Assembly (NCBI GenBank): GCA_026981645.1
Contig: JALSII010000005.1
Coordinates: 1-64,000, forward strand
DNA from: Hyphomicrobiales bacterium
GTDB taxonomy: Bacteria; Pseudomonadota; Alphaproteobacteria; Rhizobiales; Devosiaceae
DNA: 64,000 bases
Direction of reading: 5' to 3'
Below, one piece after another: positions 45,995 to 55,118 of this stretch (position 1 is its first letter; every line of letters starts with the position of its first letter). Under the pieces are notes generated by a model, which saw only the letters and a list, made by a program, of their open reading frames with translations, was not told the DNA's origin and searched no databases. A program made the translations under genes and the position numbers.

Positions 45995-46998
45995 GTGAAA
46001 AACCCCTGATTTCAGTGCGCGACCTCTCCGTCCACTTTGGCCTGCGCGGTGGCGGATTTGGCAAAAAACCGGTAGTGCGCGCCGTCGATAGTGTTGATCT
46101 GGATATTGAAGCAGGCAGTTTTTTTGGCCTTGTGGGCGAAAGCGGCTCCGGCAAAACCACACTTGGCCGGGCGCTGTTGCGTGCCGTGCCCATTACTCGC
46201 GGCGCTGTCACTTATGATGATGGTGAGGTCAGATACGATCTCACAACAATCCAGAAAGCCGAACTCAAGGATTACCGCACCCGCGCCCAGCTTATTTTTC
46301 AGGACCCCTATGCCGCCCTTTCCCCGCGCATGACCGTGCGCGATATTATCGCCGAGCCCCTCGAAGTCATGGGCCTGACCAGAACCCGCGAGGAAACGGA
46401 TGTACGGGTGCGCAAAATTGCCGAAAAATGCCGCCTCAATCTGGAGCACCTGCGTCGTTTCCCCCACGCGTTCTCTGGCGGTCAGCGCCAGCGCATTTCC
46501 ATCGCCCGCGCCCTTGTTTCAAAACCCCGCTTTATCGTGGCCGACGAGAGTGTGGCCGCCCTTGATGTCTCCATTCAGGCTGACGTGCTCAACCTGCTCA
46601 AATCCATTCAGCAGGAAATGGGCCTGACCTTTTTGTTCATTTCTCATGATTTGAGTGTTGTTGCACACATATGCGACCATGTGGCGGTGATGTATCTGGG
46701 CCGACTGGTGGAAACCGCCCCCACACGCCAACTGTTCGCAGCACCAAAACACCCCTATACCAAGGCGCTTTTATCCGCCATTCCCTCCCTTGATCCCGAC
46801 GATCGGGGCAAGACCCAGAAGCTTGAAGGGGAAATCCCCTCGCCCACGAACCCGCCCCCGGGGTGCAAATTCCAGACCCGCTGTCCGGTCGCCATCGACA
46901 TCTGTCGCAAGCAGGAGCCAAAACTCGACCACGCCGGCAACAACCACAACATTGCCTGCCATCGCTGGCAGGAATTGCTCGAAACTGACACCAAATAG
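45991..46998 (+). CDS. ABC transporter ATP-binding protein, DppF/OppF type
   Basis: 335-residue second ATPase of the importer. Walker [17 protein letters not shown]-loop [14 protein letters not shown], signature [15 protein letters not shown], Walker [15 protein letters not shown] (with Ser-Val in place of the usual Pro-Val) and the C-terminal Cys motif [21 protein letters not shown]. It ends the operon, 40 bases from the convergent hydrolase gene. Confidence 0.95.
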   Translation: MSEKPLISVRDLSVHFGLRGGGFGKKPVVRAVDSVDLDIEAGSFFGLVGESGSGKTTLGRALLRAVPITRGAVTYDDGEVRYDLTTIQKAELKDYRTRAQLIFQDPYAALSPRMTVRDIIAEPLEVMGLTRTREETDVRVRKIAEKCRLNLEHLRRFPHAFSGGQRQRISIARALVSKPRFIVADESVAALDVSIQADVLNLLKSIQQEMGLTFLFISHDLSVVAHICDHVAVMYLGRLVETAPTRQLFAAPKHPYTKALLSAIPSLDPDDRGKTQKLEGEIPSPTNPPPGCKFQTRCPVAIDICRKQEPKLDHAGNNHNIACHRWQELLETDTK

Positions 46999-47038
46999 TT
47001 GCCCGGTCCGCCAGGCGCCAAAGTCAGGGCTCTTTATT

Positions 47039-48580
47039 CTATCCGGGAAAACTCACCATCCCCTCCGGGGTGATTTTAACATCGGAAAGCGTCCGGTCTG
47101 CATGGCGCATGCGGTGGCTGAGCAGTTTTTGCGTCAGACGCAGCAGCGTTGCAGCGTGTGCCGGGTCATCTGCCAGATTTTCCATCTCATTGGGATCGTT
47201 TTCCAGATCATAGAGCAGGGGCGCCAGCGGACCATTGAAATGCACAAGTTTGAACCGTTCCTCGCGAATGATGGCCAGATTGGCTTCATGCAGCACCGTG
47301 CCAGTAATTTTTTGCCAGATCGTGGGTTCGTCCGGCTCGCCATAATCAAGTTCCAGATGCACGCAATCACGCCAGACTTCCGGCTTCTTGCCCTCAAGAA
47401 AGGGCTTGAGCGAAAACCCGTTCATACCAACGGGAACCTTGCCCCCCAGAATGTCCAGAATTGTCGGCGTCACATCGATAGATTCCACCAGTGCGTCAAC
47501 TTGCATGCCATGCTGGGCCGGATTGCCCGGATCACGAATAATCAACGGTGTTCGAAAGGCCTGATCATACACATTATGCTTGCCCCACATATGGTGGTCA
47601 CCCAACATTTCCCCGTGGTCGGCCATCAAGATAATCAGCGTCTCCTCGTACTGACCGGTTTTTTTCAGAAACTCCACAGCCCGCCCGATGTGAAAATCAA
47701 CTTCGCTGGCTAACCCCAGATAGGTGGCGCGCAAACCCTGCACATCGGCGTCTGAATTGGCATCAATCCGCCCCTCAAATCCGCGAACAATGCTTTCCAG
47801 AGAGGGGCGAATCTGTGCAGCCCTCAAAAACGGATGCACCGCCGCTTCTTTTTCAGGACTGTCCATGCGCACTGGCAAAGGCAGCTTGGCGCCCTTGTAC
47901 ATCCTGTTGTAGGGAACCGGCGCCACCAGCGGCGGGTGTGGTCGAATATAGGTCAGCAGGGCAAACCAGTTCTGGTCCGCGCGCACCGCCATCTCTGAAA
48001 GAAACCGATTGGTCAAAAATGCCGTGTCACTATCTTCAGCCCGGTAAAAGGCCGGATCATCCAGCCGCGCCGGTTGACCGGGTTCAGAAGGAACCGGGTG
48101 ATAGAACCGGGAGAAGTCAGGAATATCATACCCTTTTGATTTCAGGTCCGCACGCCAGGGATAGCTTTCCTGATAGCGCATTTCCACCATTTCGCGGAAA
48201 CCGGGAAGCACATTCTCTTCGCTTTTCAAGTCCGGGTCTTGCGGGTGGCAACTGCGCGGGTCACGGCTGGTATCGGTATACCCGAACAACAGTGGTTCAT
48301 AACCCGACTTGCGCACCTCCAACGCCACATTTGGAATACCGGCCGCCAGCGGCGTACCGTTGCGCACTGAACGGTGATTCATGGCATAACGCCCGGTAAA
48401 AATGCTGGCCCGTGAGGGGCCACACGGGTTGGTCACCGAAAAGCAATTACTAAAGGTCACTGCCTCTTTTTGCAGCGCTCTGATATGGGGCAGCTTCACA
48501 TATTCCGCCAGCGCACCATCTATACAATCAGCCCGGAACTGATCCATGATGATAAACAGGACTTTTCTTTTTGTTGCCAA
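47039..48580 (-). CDS. Formylglycine-dependent phosphonate monoesterase/sulfatase-family hydrolase
   Basis: 513-residue alkaline-phosphatase-superfamily enzyme from the TTG at 48580, which has AAGGGGGAAGG just upstream; the frame is open to 48643. The metal Asp lies in IIMDQFRADC and the catalytic Cys53 is in NPCGPSRASIFTG, the C-x-P-S-R site that is converted to formylglycine. YAMNHRSVRNGTPL after it and RMRHADRTLSDVKI near the C-terminus resemble the PMH group (phosphonate monoester hydrolase with arylsulfatase side activity) rather than polysaccharide sulfatases. Cytosolic, no signal peptide. Natural substrate unknown. Convergent with the ABC operon. Confidence 0.83.
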   Translation of the reverse strand: MATKRKVLFIIMDQFRADCIDGALAEYVKLPHIRALQKEAVTFSNCFSVTNPCGPSRASIFTGRYAMNHRSVRNGTPLAAGIPNVALEVRKSGYEPLLFGYTDTSRDPRSCHPQDPDLKSEENVLPGFREMVEMRYQESYPWRADLKSKGYDIPDFSRFYHPVPSEPGQPARLDDPAFYRAEDSDTAFLTNRFLSEMAVRADQNWFALLTYIRPHPPLVAPVPYNRMYKGAKLPLPVRMDSPEKEAAVHPFLRAAQIRPSLESIVRGFEGRIDANSDADVQGLRATYLGLASEVDFHIGRAVEFLKKTGQYEETLIILMADHGEMLGDHHMWGKHNVYDQAFRTPLIIRDPGNPAQHGMQVDALVESIDVTPTILDILGGKVPVGMNGFSLKPFLEGKKPEVWRDCVHLELDYGEPDEPTIWQKITGTVLHEANLAIIREERFKLVHFNGPLAPLLYDLENDPNEMENLADDPAHAATLLRLTQKLLSHRMRHADRTLSDVKITPEGMVSFPG

Positions 48581-48838
48581 CTTCCTTCCCCCTTGCCTGC
48601 AGGGCCACCGCTGATTCCCACAAAAACACACAAATTGCTGCAATTATCAACCAAAAACCCTCGACTTTCTGATGTTTTTGTGGTCTTTTGAGCTCTTCTT
48701 TCATTGCACGGCTGAGTAACAATCCAAACACTTCCCAAGAAAAAACCGGACGACCACAAAACCCACCGGGCCGTTGAACTGCTCGACACCCTGCGCCGGC
48801 TGGGCGGTTCAGCGCGCACCAGCCATCTTGCCCAGACC

Positions 48839-49537
48839 ATGGACGTGTCTGAAGAAACCGTGCGCCGCACGGTAAAAAAACTCTCCCGCGAAGGGCAACT
48901 CATCCGGGTCCACGGAGGCGTCTACCTGGCCGAAGAATCCACCACACCCAGCCTGCACCGGCGCATTGGCGAACAGTCCCGGCAGAAGCGCGACATGGGC
49001 CGGTTTGTCGCTTCCCAGATAAGCGACGGTGCCTCCCTGTTTCTGGACGTTGGCTCAACCACACTCTTTGTTGCCGAAGCCCTACGCGAAAAACATAACC
49101 TCATGGTGGTCACCAATTCTCTGACCATCGCCCAGACGCTGATGAACCATAATCAGAACCGCATCTTTGTCGCCGGGGGAGAGCTTCATAATACAGCCGG
49201 GGGGGCATTTGGCTCCGCAACACAAAAATACGTTTCCAAATTTCATGTGGACCTGGCCATTCTTTCCGCCCACGCCATCGACCCGGTTCAGGGTTTTTTG
49301 CTGTCCCATCAGGTTGAGGCTGAACTGGCCCAGACCCTTGTCGCCCACGCCCGCACCTCCATCATGGTCGCTGACCATTCCAAGATCCGGCTAAGCGCGC
49401 CCTTTGTCTCCTGCGACCCCCAAAGCATCAGCCGGTTTGTCACCGACCGGCCTCTTCCATCCCCTCTGCAGAAAGCCATGAACGGCTGGGGCATTGAAGT
49501 TCTCATTGCGCCTCCAAAAAAGAAGAAAAAAAGATGA
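48839..49537 (+). CDS. DeoR-family transcriptional regulator (start codon unclear)
   Basis: From the first ATG (48839) the product is 232 residues with a DeoR effector domain (about 50-220; GASLFLDVGSTTLFVAEAL). That ATG cuts the helix-turn-helix: the same frame is open 41 codons further up, to a stop at 48713, and encodes the missing helices (RAVELLDTLRRLGGSARTSH leading into LAQTMDVSEETVRR). No ATG, GTG or TTG exists in that stretch, only CTG and ATC. So either a rare start is used, or the N-terminus was lost. The stop overlaps the next gene (ATGA). Confidence 0.8.
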   Translation: MDVSEETVRRTVKKLSREGQLIRVHGGVYLAEESTTPSLHRRIGEQSRQKRDMGRFVASQISDGASLFLDVGSTTLFVAEALREKHNLMVVTNSLTIAQTLMNHNQNRIFVAGGELHNTAGGAFGSATQKYVSKFHVDLAILSAHAIDPVQGFLLSHQVEAELAQTLVAHARTSIMVADHSKIRLSAPFVSCDPQSISRFVTDRPLPSPLQKAMNGWGIEVLIAPPKKKKKR

Positions 49538-50328
49538 ATGCACAATTATCTTCTCTGGATGATGATATTGTTTTGCAGGCGCTCTCCATTACCCAAAAGG
49601 CCAGCGAAACCGCCCGGCGTTTTTTCCGCCAGAATGTCGCGGTCGAGTTCAAATCCGATGAAAGCCCGGTCACCATGGCCGACAAGGCCATTGAAAGCGA
49701 AATCCGCGTCGCCCTCAACGCCGCGTTTCCCTCATTTGGCATTCTTGGCGAAGAGCATGGAACTGAAAATGGCGAAAATCCCGACATGTGGATTGTTGAC
49801 CCTATTGATGGCACGCGGTCTTTTATATCCGGCCACCCTCTTTTTGGCATGTTGTTGGGCTTAACCCGCAATCATCAGCCAAAACTGGGAATTGTTGCCA
49901 TGCCTGCCTTGAAAGAAACCTATGTAGGTGGCCCCGGCCTTGGTGCCCGGCTCAATGGCAAAAAAATCTCCGCATCCCCCTGCACCTCGCTTGAAAACGC
50001 CATTGTCTATATCAACGAAGCCAGTCGGATTTTTGCAAACAATGAGCCTGCTTTCCGCGCCCTGCTCGGCACCGGGCAGACAACCCGCATGGCCCACGAT
50101 TGCTACCCCCACGCCCTTCTTGCCGCAGGTCATGTGGATTGCGTGATAGACTACGACCTCAAGCCCTTTGATTTTCTGCCCGTTGCTGCTCTCATCGAAG
50201 GCGCAGGCGGGCTGATGACTGACTGGAAAGGCAACGCCCTCACCCAAAACTCTGACGGTCGCACCATCTCCGCCGCCACCCCCCAACTGCATGCCCAGAT
50301 GCGTGACCTGCTGGGGGGTATCTCGTAA
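49534..50328 (+). CDS. Inositol monophosphatase-family phosphatase (HisN/SuhB-like)
   Basis: 264-residue Mg-dependent phosphatase. Motifs: SDESPVTMADKAIE, GILGEEHG (metal Glu), WIVDPIDGTRSF (metal Asp pair) and the C-terminal DYDLKPFDFLPVAALIEGAGG. Lengths and the GTRSF/PFDFLP variants suit histidinol-phosphate phosphatase or a sugar-phosphate phosphatase of the family. It overlaps the DeoR gene, and the next gene starts on its last base. Confidence 0.9.
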   Translation: MNAQLSSLDDDIVLQALSITQKASETARRFFRQNVAVEFKSDESPVTMADKAIESEIRVALNAAFPSFGILGEEHGTENGENPDMWIVDPIDGTRSFISGHPLFGMLLGLTRNHQPKLGIVAMPALKETYVGGPGLGARLNGKKISASPCTSLENAIVYINEASRIFANNEPAFRALLGTGQTTRMAHDCYPHALLAAGHVDCVIDYDLKPFDFLPVAALIEGAGGLMTDWKGNALTQNSDGRTISAATPQLHAQMRDLLGGIS

Positions 50329-52007
50329 TGACCACGCTGGCTTTTCTGCTCAATCTCACCGGAGCCACCATGCTGCTGCTGTTTGCGGTGCGCATGGTGC
50401 AGACCGGTATCGAGCGTTCCATGGGTCCCAGCTTCAAGCGTATCATCACCTCGCGCAAGGAGAGCCGGATACGCACCGCCATGGCCGGAATTTTGCTCGC
50501 CATCGTGTTGCAGAGCGCTACCGCCGCCAACCTGCTCGCCGCCGGTTTCACCGCCTCGGGACTGCTCTCCCTGACCGGCGGGCTGGCGGTAGTTCTGGGG
50601 GCAGATTTCGGCTCGGCCATGGTCATTCAGGTGCTTTCGTTCGATCTGCACTGGATGGTGCCTGCCCTGCTTGCCATCGGCGGTTATCTCTTCCTCAAGG
50701 CCGCCAGCCAGACCCAGCGCCAGGTCGGGCGTATGCTGCTGGGCATAGCCTTCATTCTCCTGGCCCTGCGCCTCATCGGTGAGGCTATGGACCCCATCCG
50801 GGAAAGCGACTTCCTGCCCGTCATAGCCACCTACCTGACCACAGATTACATCACCGCCTTTCTGATGGGTGCCGCCATTACCTTCATCATGCATTCAAGC
50901 GTTGCCGCTATTCTGATGTTCGTGACTTTTGTCTCCCTTGGAGTGCTGCCGGTAGCGGCCGGTGTTTCGCTGGTTCTGGGGGCAAATCTGGGCAGCGCAT
51001 TGCTGGCCATCTGGCTTTCCCGCGGTATGGCTATTGCCGCCCGCCGGGTACCCATGGGCAATCTCATCCTGCGCGGCTCGGGAGCTGTTCTTGCCCTTTT
51101 GCTGGTTAATAACACCCCCCTGCTATCCCTGTTCGACCTCTTCACCAGCGGGCAGGTTCTTGTCTCGGTTCACCTGACCTTTAATATTATTTTGCTGGCC
51201 TTGACCCTGCCTTTTATCGGCATGCTCGAAAAGCCACTCAAAGTCCTGCTGCCTGACGCTCCCGAATCGGAGCACAGTGAAGAAAAGTTTGCCCCAAAAA
51301 GCGCGCTGGACCAAAACGTCATCAACATCCCGCAAATGGCGCTGGCCAGCCTCACCCGCGAAGTTCTGCGCATGAGCCAGATTGTGGAGATCATGGCACA
51401 ACCGGTCATGGAGCTTTACGAAAGCGGGGATCTGGAACGCATAAAAGCGGTGAAGAAACTGGATGAGGACGTCAATGCCGCGCTCAGTGACATCAGACTT
51501 TATGTAGCCGCCATCCCCCGGGATAAAATGTCAAAAGCTGAAGCCCGCCGCTCGCGCGACCTTATTGAATATTCGATCAATCTTGAAACCGCAGGCGACA
51601 TTATTGCCAAGAACCTGCTGCATCTGGCGGAAAACAAGGCCCGCCGGGGTCTGAAATTCTCCAAGGCAGGTTGGGATGAACTGCAAAGCATGCATGAGCG
51701 GGTGATGTCCAACATGAATCTGGCCTTCAATGTTCTGCTTTCCGAGGACATTGAAAGTGCCCGTCAGTTGATGGAACAGAAGTCCGATTTCACCCGCAAT
51801 GAAAGAAAAAGCCGCAAGAAACACCTCAAGCGCCTGCGCGAAGGCTCTGAAATTTCCCTGGAGAGTTCAGACATCCACCTGGAAACCCTTCGCGCCCTCA
51901 AAGACCTCAATTCGCAGATCGCAGCGGTCGCCTATCCCATTCTCTACAAGCATGGTCAGTTGCTTGAAACCCGCCTTGTTGAAACCATGGACAAGGAAGA
52001 GCACTAA
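50328..52007 (+). CDS. Na/Pi-cotransporter family protein with PhoU-like C-terminus
   Basis: 559-residue inner-membrane protein with two inverted Na_Pi_cotrans repeats. Signature segments are VLQSATAANLLAAGFTASG and MHSSVAAILMFVTF, each with the QSS/HSS-type core. About 8 spans end near residue 300; the remaining ~240 residues are helical and PhoU-like. The family takes up phosphate with sodium or regulates it. The Q-S-A variant in repeat 1 is a small departure from the usual QSSSA. Coupled to the preceding phosphatase, which would release phosphate. Confidence 0.9.
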   Translation: MTTLAFLLNLTGATMLLLFAVRMVQTGIERSMGPSFKRIITSRKESRIRTAMAGILLAIVLQSATAANLLAAGFTASGLLSLTGGLAVVLGADFGSAMVIQVLSFDLHWMVPALLAIGGYLFLKAASQTQRQVGRMLLGIAFILLALRLIGEAMDPIRESDFLPVIATYLTTDYITAFLMGAAITFIMHSSVAAILMFVTFVSLGVLPVAAGVSLVLGANLGSALLAIWLSRGMAIAARRVPMGNLILRGSGAVLALLLVNNTPLLSLFDLFTSGQVLVSVHLTFNIILLALTLPFIGMLEKPLKVLLPDAPESEHSEEKFAPKSALDQNVINIPQMALASLTREVLRMSQIVEIMAQPVMELYESGDLERIKAVKKLDEDVNAALSDIRLYVAAIPRDKMSKAEARRSRDLIEYSINLETAGDIIAKNLLHLAENKARRGLKFSKAGWDELQSMHERVMSNMNLAFNVLLSEDIESARQLMEQKSDFTRNERKSRKKHLKRLREGSEISLESSDIHLETLRALKDLNSQIAAVAYPILYKHGQLLETRLVETMDKEEH

Positions 52008-52055
52008 GAAGCGTTCCCGGCAAAAGTGCGTAGCGGTTTTGCGCTTCGGCAACGT

Positions 52056-52103
52056 CCCCTCTTCCTCCCCCTTTTGCGGGAAAGGATCGGTAGGAGAGGG
52101 GGA
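52056..52103. repeat. Intergenic repeat, second copy of the GGCGGGGGAGGG type
   Basis: CCCCTCTTCCTCCCCC, then TTTTGCGGGAAAGGATCGG and TAGGAGAGGGGG. It is a diverged palindromic relative of the repeat at 5468-5510, in the gap between the Na/Pi gene and the SDR gene. Confidence 0.55.
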
Positions 52104-52230
52104 AATCCCTTTCTGTTCGCAGTTTGATATAGGGCCCTGAACCTTCTCTTCCATATTGCCAGCGCCCCCAAGGCGTTTTAGCGTATATGCAAGCTACTTT
52201 CATGCCTGCAAATCCCTGGGAGGAAAAACA

Positions 52231-52968
52231 TTGAACCGCCTCAACAATAAAACCTGCCTTGTTACCGCCGCCGGCCAGGGCATCGGGCGGGCGGCAGCCA
52301 TCGCCATGCACAAAGAGGGCGCAAAAGTATTTGCCACCGACATCAACGAACATGCCTTGAGCGAACTCTCCGAACAGGGCCTTGATACCTTTGTACTGGA
52401 TGTGCGCGACCCCGCCTCGATTGCAGCCTCACTGCAAACAACCGGCCCGCTGGATGTGCTGTTCAACTGCGCCGGATATGTTGAAAACGGCACAATTCTT
52501 GAGTGTGACGAAGAGGCATGGGCCTTCTCCCTGGACCTCAATGTCACCGCCATGTACCGGATGCTCAGAGCCCATCTGCCAGCCATGCTCGAAAATGGCG
52601 GTGGCTCCATCATCAACATGTCCTCCGTCGCTTCAAGCATCATCGGCGCACCCAACCGCTTCGTCTATGGCACCACCAAGGCCGCCGTTATCGGCATGAC
52701 CAAATCCATCGCCGCCGACTTTATCGGCCGGAACATTCGCTGCAACGCCATCTGCCCCGGCACCGTGGATTCTCCCTCCTTGCAGGAGCGCATGCGCCAG
52801 AGCGGCGACTACGAAACGGCCCTTAAAGCCTTTAGTGCCCGCCAGCCTACCGGCCGCCTGGGAAAGCCCGGGGAAATCGCCGCCCTCGTCGTCTACCTGG
52901 CCTCCGATGAATCATCCTTTACCACCGGCACCACCCATATCATCGATGGCGGCTGGACCAACACCTGA
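52231..52968 (+). CDS. Short-chain dehydrogenase/reductase (2-keto-3-deoxy-L-fuconate dehydrogenase-like)
   Basis: 245-residue SDR. The TTG at 52231 is chosen for GGGAGG 7 bases upstream and because it starts just ahead of the Rossmann motif (LVTAAGQGIGRAAA). NAG is present as NCAGY, the catalytic Ser in SSVASS and Tyr-x3-Lys in YGTTK. The DHRS6/fuconate-dehydrogenase-like group has the CNAICPGTVDSPSL and GRLGKPGEIAALVVYLASDE segments. The downstream amidohydrolase, which resembles fuconolactonase, supports a sugar-acid pathway. Confidence 0.85.
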   Translation: MNRLNNKTCLVTAAGQGIGRAAAIAMHKEGAKVFATDINEHALSELSEQGLDTFVLDVRDPASIAASLQTTGPLDVLFNCAGYVENGTILECDEEAWAFSLDLNVTAMYRMLRAHLPAMLENGGGSIINMSSVASSIIGAPNRFVYGTTKAAVIGMTKSIAADFIGRNIRCNAICPGTVDSPSLQERMRQSGDYETALKAFSARQPTGRLGKPGEIAALVVYLASDESSFTTGTTHIIDGGWTNT

Positions 52969-52990
52969 ACAGCAGGAGCGAAATACAACC

Positions 52991-53854
52991 ATGACCCAGC
53001 ACCACGAAGTTGAGTTTCTGGACACCCACCAGCACCTGATTTACCGCCAGAAAGCCGGCTATTCCTGGACCGATGATGTCCCCGCCCTCGCGGGGAAAGA
53101 GTTTCCCCTCTCCCTTTATCAGGAACTGACAAGAGACAAGGGCGTCAAGGCCACAATCTTCATGGAGAGCGGGGCCAACGACCCCGATTATCAGCGCGAG
53201 GTGCACATGGTCGCCGAACTGGCAAAGGACCCCGCCAGCAATATCCTTGGCATCATCGCTTCCTGCCGCGTGGAAAATAATGAAGGCTTTGACGCCTGGC
53301 TTGAGCAATGTTCCGACCTGGCCGTTGTCGCGTTTCGCGGCCTGCTGCATTCCCTCACCAAAGAAAATGTGCAAAGCCCCGTCTCAATCGCCAATGCTAA
53401 AAAAATTGGCAGGCAGGGGCTGGTGTTCGACCTGTGCGGGCCCCTTGAGCAGATGCCCAACGCCGCGGAGTTGGTGCACGCCTGCCCTGACACATACTTT
53501 ATGCTCGACCATTGCGGCGTTCCCGATATTGCCGGGGATGACTGGGAAGAATGGAAACACGGCTTGGACTTGCTGGCCGGGCTTCCCAATGTGGCCTGCA
53601 AAATATCCGGGGTCACCGCCTATTGCGGCACCAGACCCGTAACCCTTGAAACCATCCGTCCCTATATGGACTATGTGGCCGAGGCCTTCGGCACCAGCCG
53701 GCTGGTCTGGGGCAGCGACTGGCCGGTGGTCGATGTGGGCAAGGGCATTGGCGCCTGGATTGATATGTCCCGCGCCTGGCTCGCCGGTTTTTCTCCCGAA
53801 GAACAAAGGGCCATCGCTTCTGATAACGCCATGCGCCTCTACAAGGTTTCCTGA
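52991..53854 (+). CDS. Amidohydrolase-family lactonase (fuconolactonase-like)
   Basis: 287-residue metal-dependent TIM-barrel hydrolase of the amidohydrolase_2 family. Metal residues are seen in [15 protein letters not shown] and WGSDWPVVD. Relatives hydrolyse sugar lactones (L-fuconolactone, rhamnonolactone) or pyrone dicarboxylate. It starts at the ATG at 52991, 22 bases after the SDR stop, and converges with anmK, overlapping its end by 16 bases. Substrate by analogy only. Confidence 0.85.
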   Translation: MTQHHEVEFLDTHQHLIYRQKAGYSWTDDVPALAGKEFPLSLYQELTRDKGVKATIFMESGANDPDYQREVHMVAELAKDPASNILGIIASCRVENNEGFDAWLEQCSDLAVVAFRGLLHSLTKENVQSPVSIANAKKIGRQGLVFDLCGPLEQMPNAAELVHACPDTYFMLDHCGVPDIAGDDWEEWKHGLDLLAGLPNVACKISGVTAYCGTRPVTLETIRPYMDYVAEAFGTSRLVWGSDWPVVDVGKGIGAWIDMSRAWLAGFSPEEQRAIASDNAMRLYKVS

Positions 53855-54972
53855 ACTGTCCCGGCCAACCGCCCCCCGCGCATGGGCATCGGAACCCCCG
53901 TAGTCGCGGGAAAGCTGAACGGCAGGCCGTGCAAAACCCGCATGCCCAGAAAGGCAAAACATTGCGCCTCGATGGCGTCCCCCATCCACTCCACACTTTC
54001 TGCCAACACTGCTACAACTCCAGCACGTCTGTTCAATTCGGCCATGATTGCCCCATTGTGCCGTCCCCCGCCGGTGACAATCAGCTTTTCGGGCCGGAGC
54101 GGTAGCAGGTCCAGCCCCCGGCCCACCGCTGAGGCAATGAAGGTCGTCAACAGCGCCGCGCCATCCTCCGCATTCAACCCTTTTGCCATGTCAGCACCAA
54201 AATCATTGCGGTCCAGTGATTTTGGATAGGACATTTCAAAATAGGGGTGTTTCAGCAATTCCCCAAGCCGCGCCTCATCCACCCTGCCCGCCAGCGCCAG
54301 TCTGCCATCCCGGTCCATCTCCCCAAGCCCGTGCTTTTTAACGAAATCATTGAGCGGAGCACTGGCCGGGCCGGTATCAAACCCCACCAGCAGGCCTTCT
54401 TTGTCCCGCCAGCTGATATTGGCCACCCCCCCAAGATTGAGCACCGCCACCTCCGGCCCGGCTCCCAGCCTGTCCAGCAGCACCCTGTGATAGCTCGAAC
54501 ACAGGGGCGCGCCCTGCCCGCCTGCTTCCATGTCTTTGGAGCGGAAATCATGGGCAACCGGCACACCAAGCAACTCCGCCATCAGCGCGCCATCGCCCAA
54601 CTGCCTTGTCTGCCCGAAATGTCCCGGAACCGGCGCGCGGTGCAGAACTGTTTGCCCGTGAAACCCCACAACGCCAATATCGGCCATCTTCAGCCCGGCG
54701 TTTTTCACCAGTTCGGCGACCGCCCCTGCCTGCGCACGCGTCAACGCCTCTTCAGCTTGCGCAAAAACTGCCGGATCATCCCCTTCAAAATCCCATTTTT
54801 TCGCAACTTCCAGACATTCACCAATCAGCGCCCTGACTTCGTGCTCATAGGGCACAAGGCGATAGGGCCCAAATTCTTCAACCCCGGCCCCATCGGTTCT
54901 GAGCAGCGCCACATCAATATTGCCGTCCAGCACCGTGCCTGTCATCAGACCAACAGCCCACCTGACTTCCAT
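53839..54972 (-). CDS. anmK: Anhydro-N-acetylmuramic acid kinase
   Basis: 377-residue kinase that opens and phosphorylates 1,6-anhydro-MurNAc recovered from cell-wall turnover. The start is the ATG at 54972 with GGAGGGG upstream; the frame continues to 55218 but outside the family. Motifs: [16 protein letters not shown] (phosphate-1), [20 protein letters not shown] and the C-terminal [12 protein letters not shown]. Convergent overlap with the amidohydrolase gene. Confidence 0.95.
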   Translation of the reverse strand: MEVRWAVGLMTGTVLDGNIDVALLRTDGAGVEEFGPYRLVPYEHEVRALIGECLEVAKKWDFEGDDPAVFAQAEEALTRAQAGAVAELVKNAGLKMADIGVVGFHGQTVLHRAPVPGHFGQTRQLGDGALMAELLGVPVAHDFRSKDMEAGGQGAPLCSSYHRVLLDRLGAGPEVAVLNLGGVANISWRDKEGLLVGFDTGPASAPLNDFVKKHGLGEMDRDGRLALAGRVDEARLGELLKHPYFEMSYPKSLDRNDFGADMAKGLNAEDGAALLTTFIASAVGRGLDLLPLRPEKLIVTGGGRHNGAIMAELNRRAGVVAVLAESVEWMGDAIEAQCFAFLGMRVLHGLPFSFPATTGVPMPMRGGRLAGTVQETL

Positions 54973-55118
54973 GCTTTTCCCCTCCGTGGACCTTGCAGCT
55001 GACAATAGCAAACAACGGCTTGCCTGGTTCGATAAAATTTTTACAGCTTTTGGAACAAACTGGTGAAGCCTCCCCCTTATGATGGTGCTGAAGAGAAAAT
55101 TGAACGAGGCGCTAAAAG

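Noticed and set aside
47039-48580. Choline or polysaccharide sulfatase
   Set aside because: No signal peptide, and the motifs around the catalytic Cys and at the C-terminus fit the phosphonate monoesterase group better.
48663-48745. Frameshift at the A-run joining the DeoR gene to an upstream frame with a start
   Set aside because: The alternative frames upstream offer at best a TTG at 48688, with no ribosome site and no DeoR-like residues.
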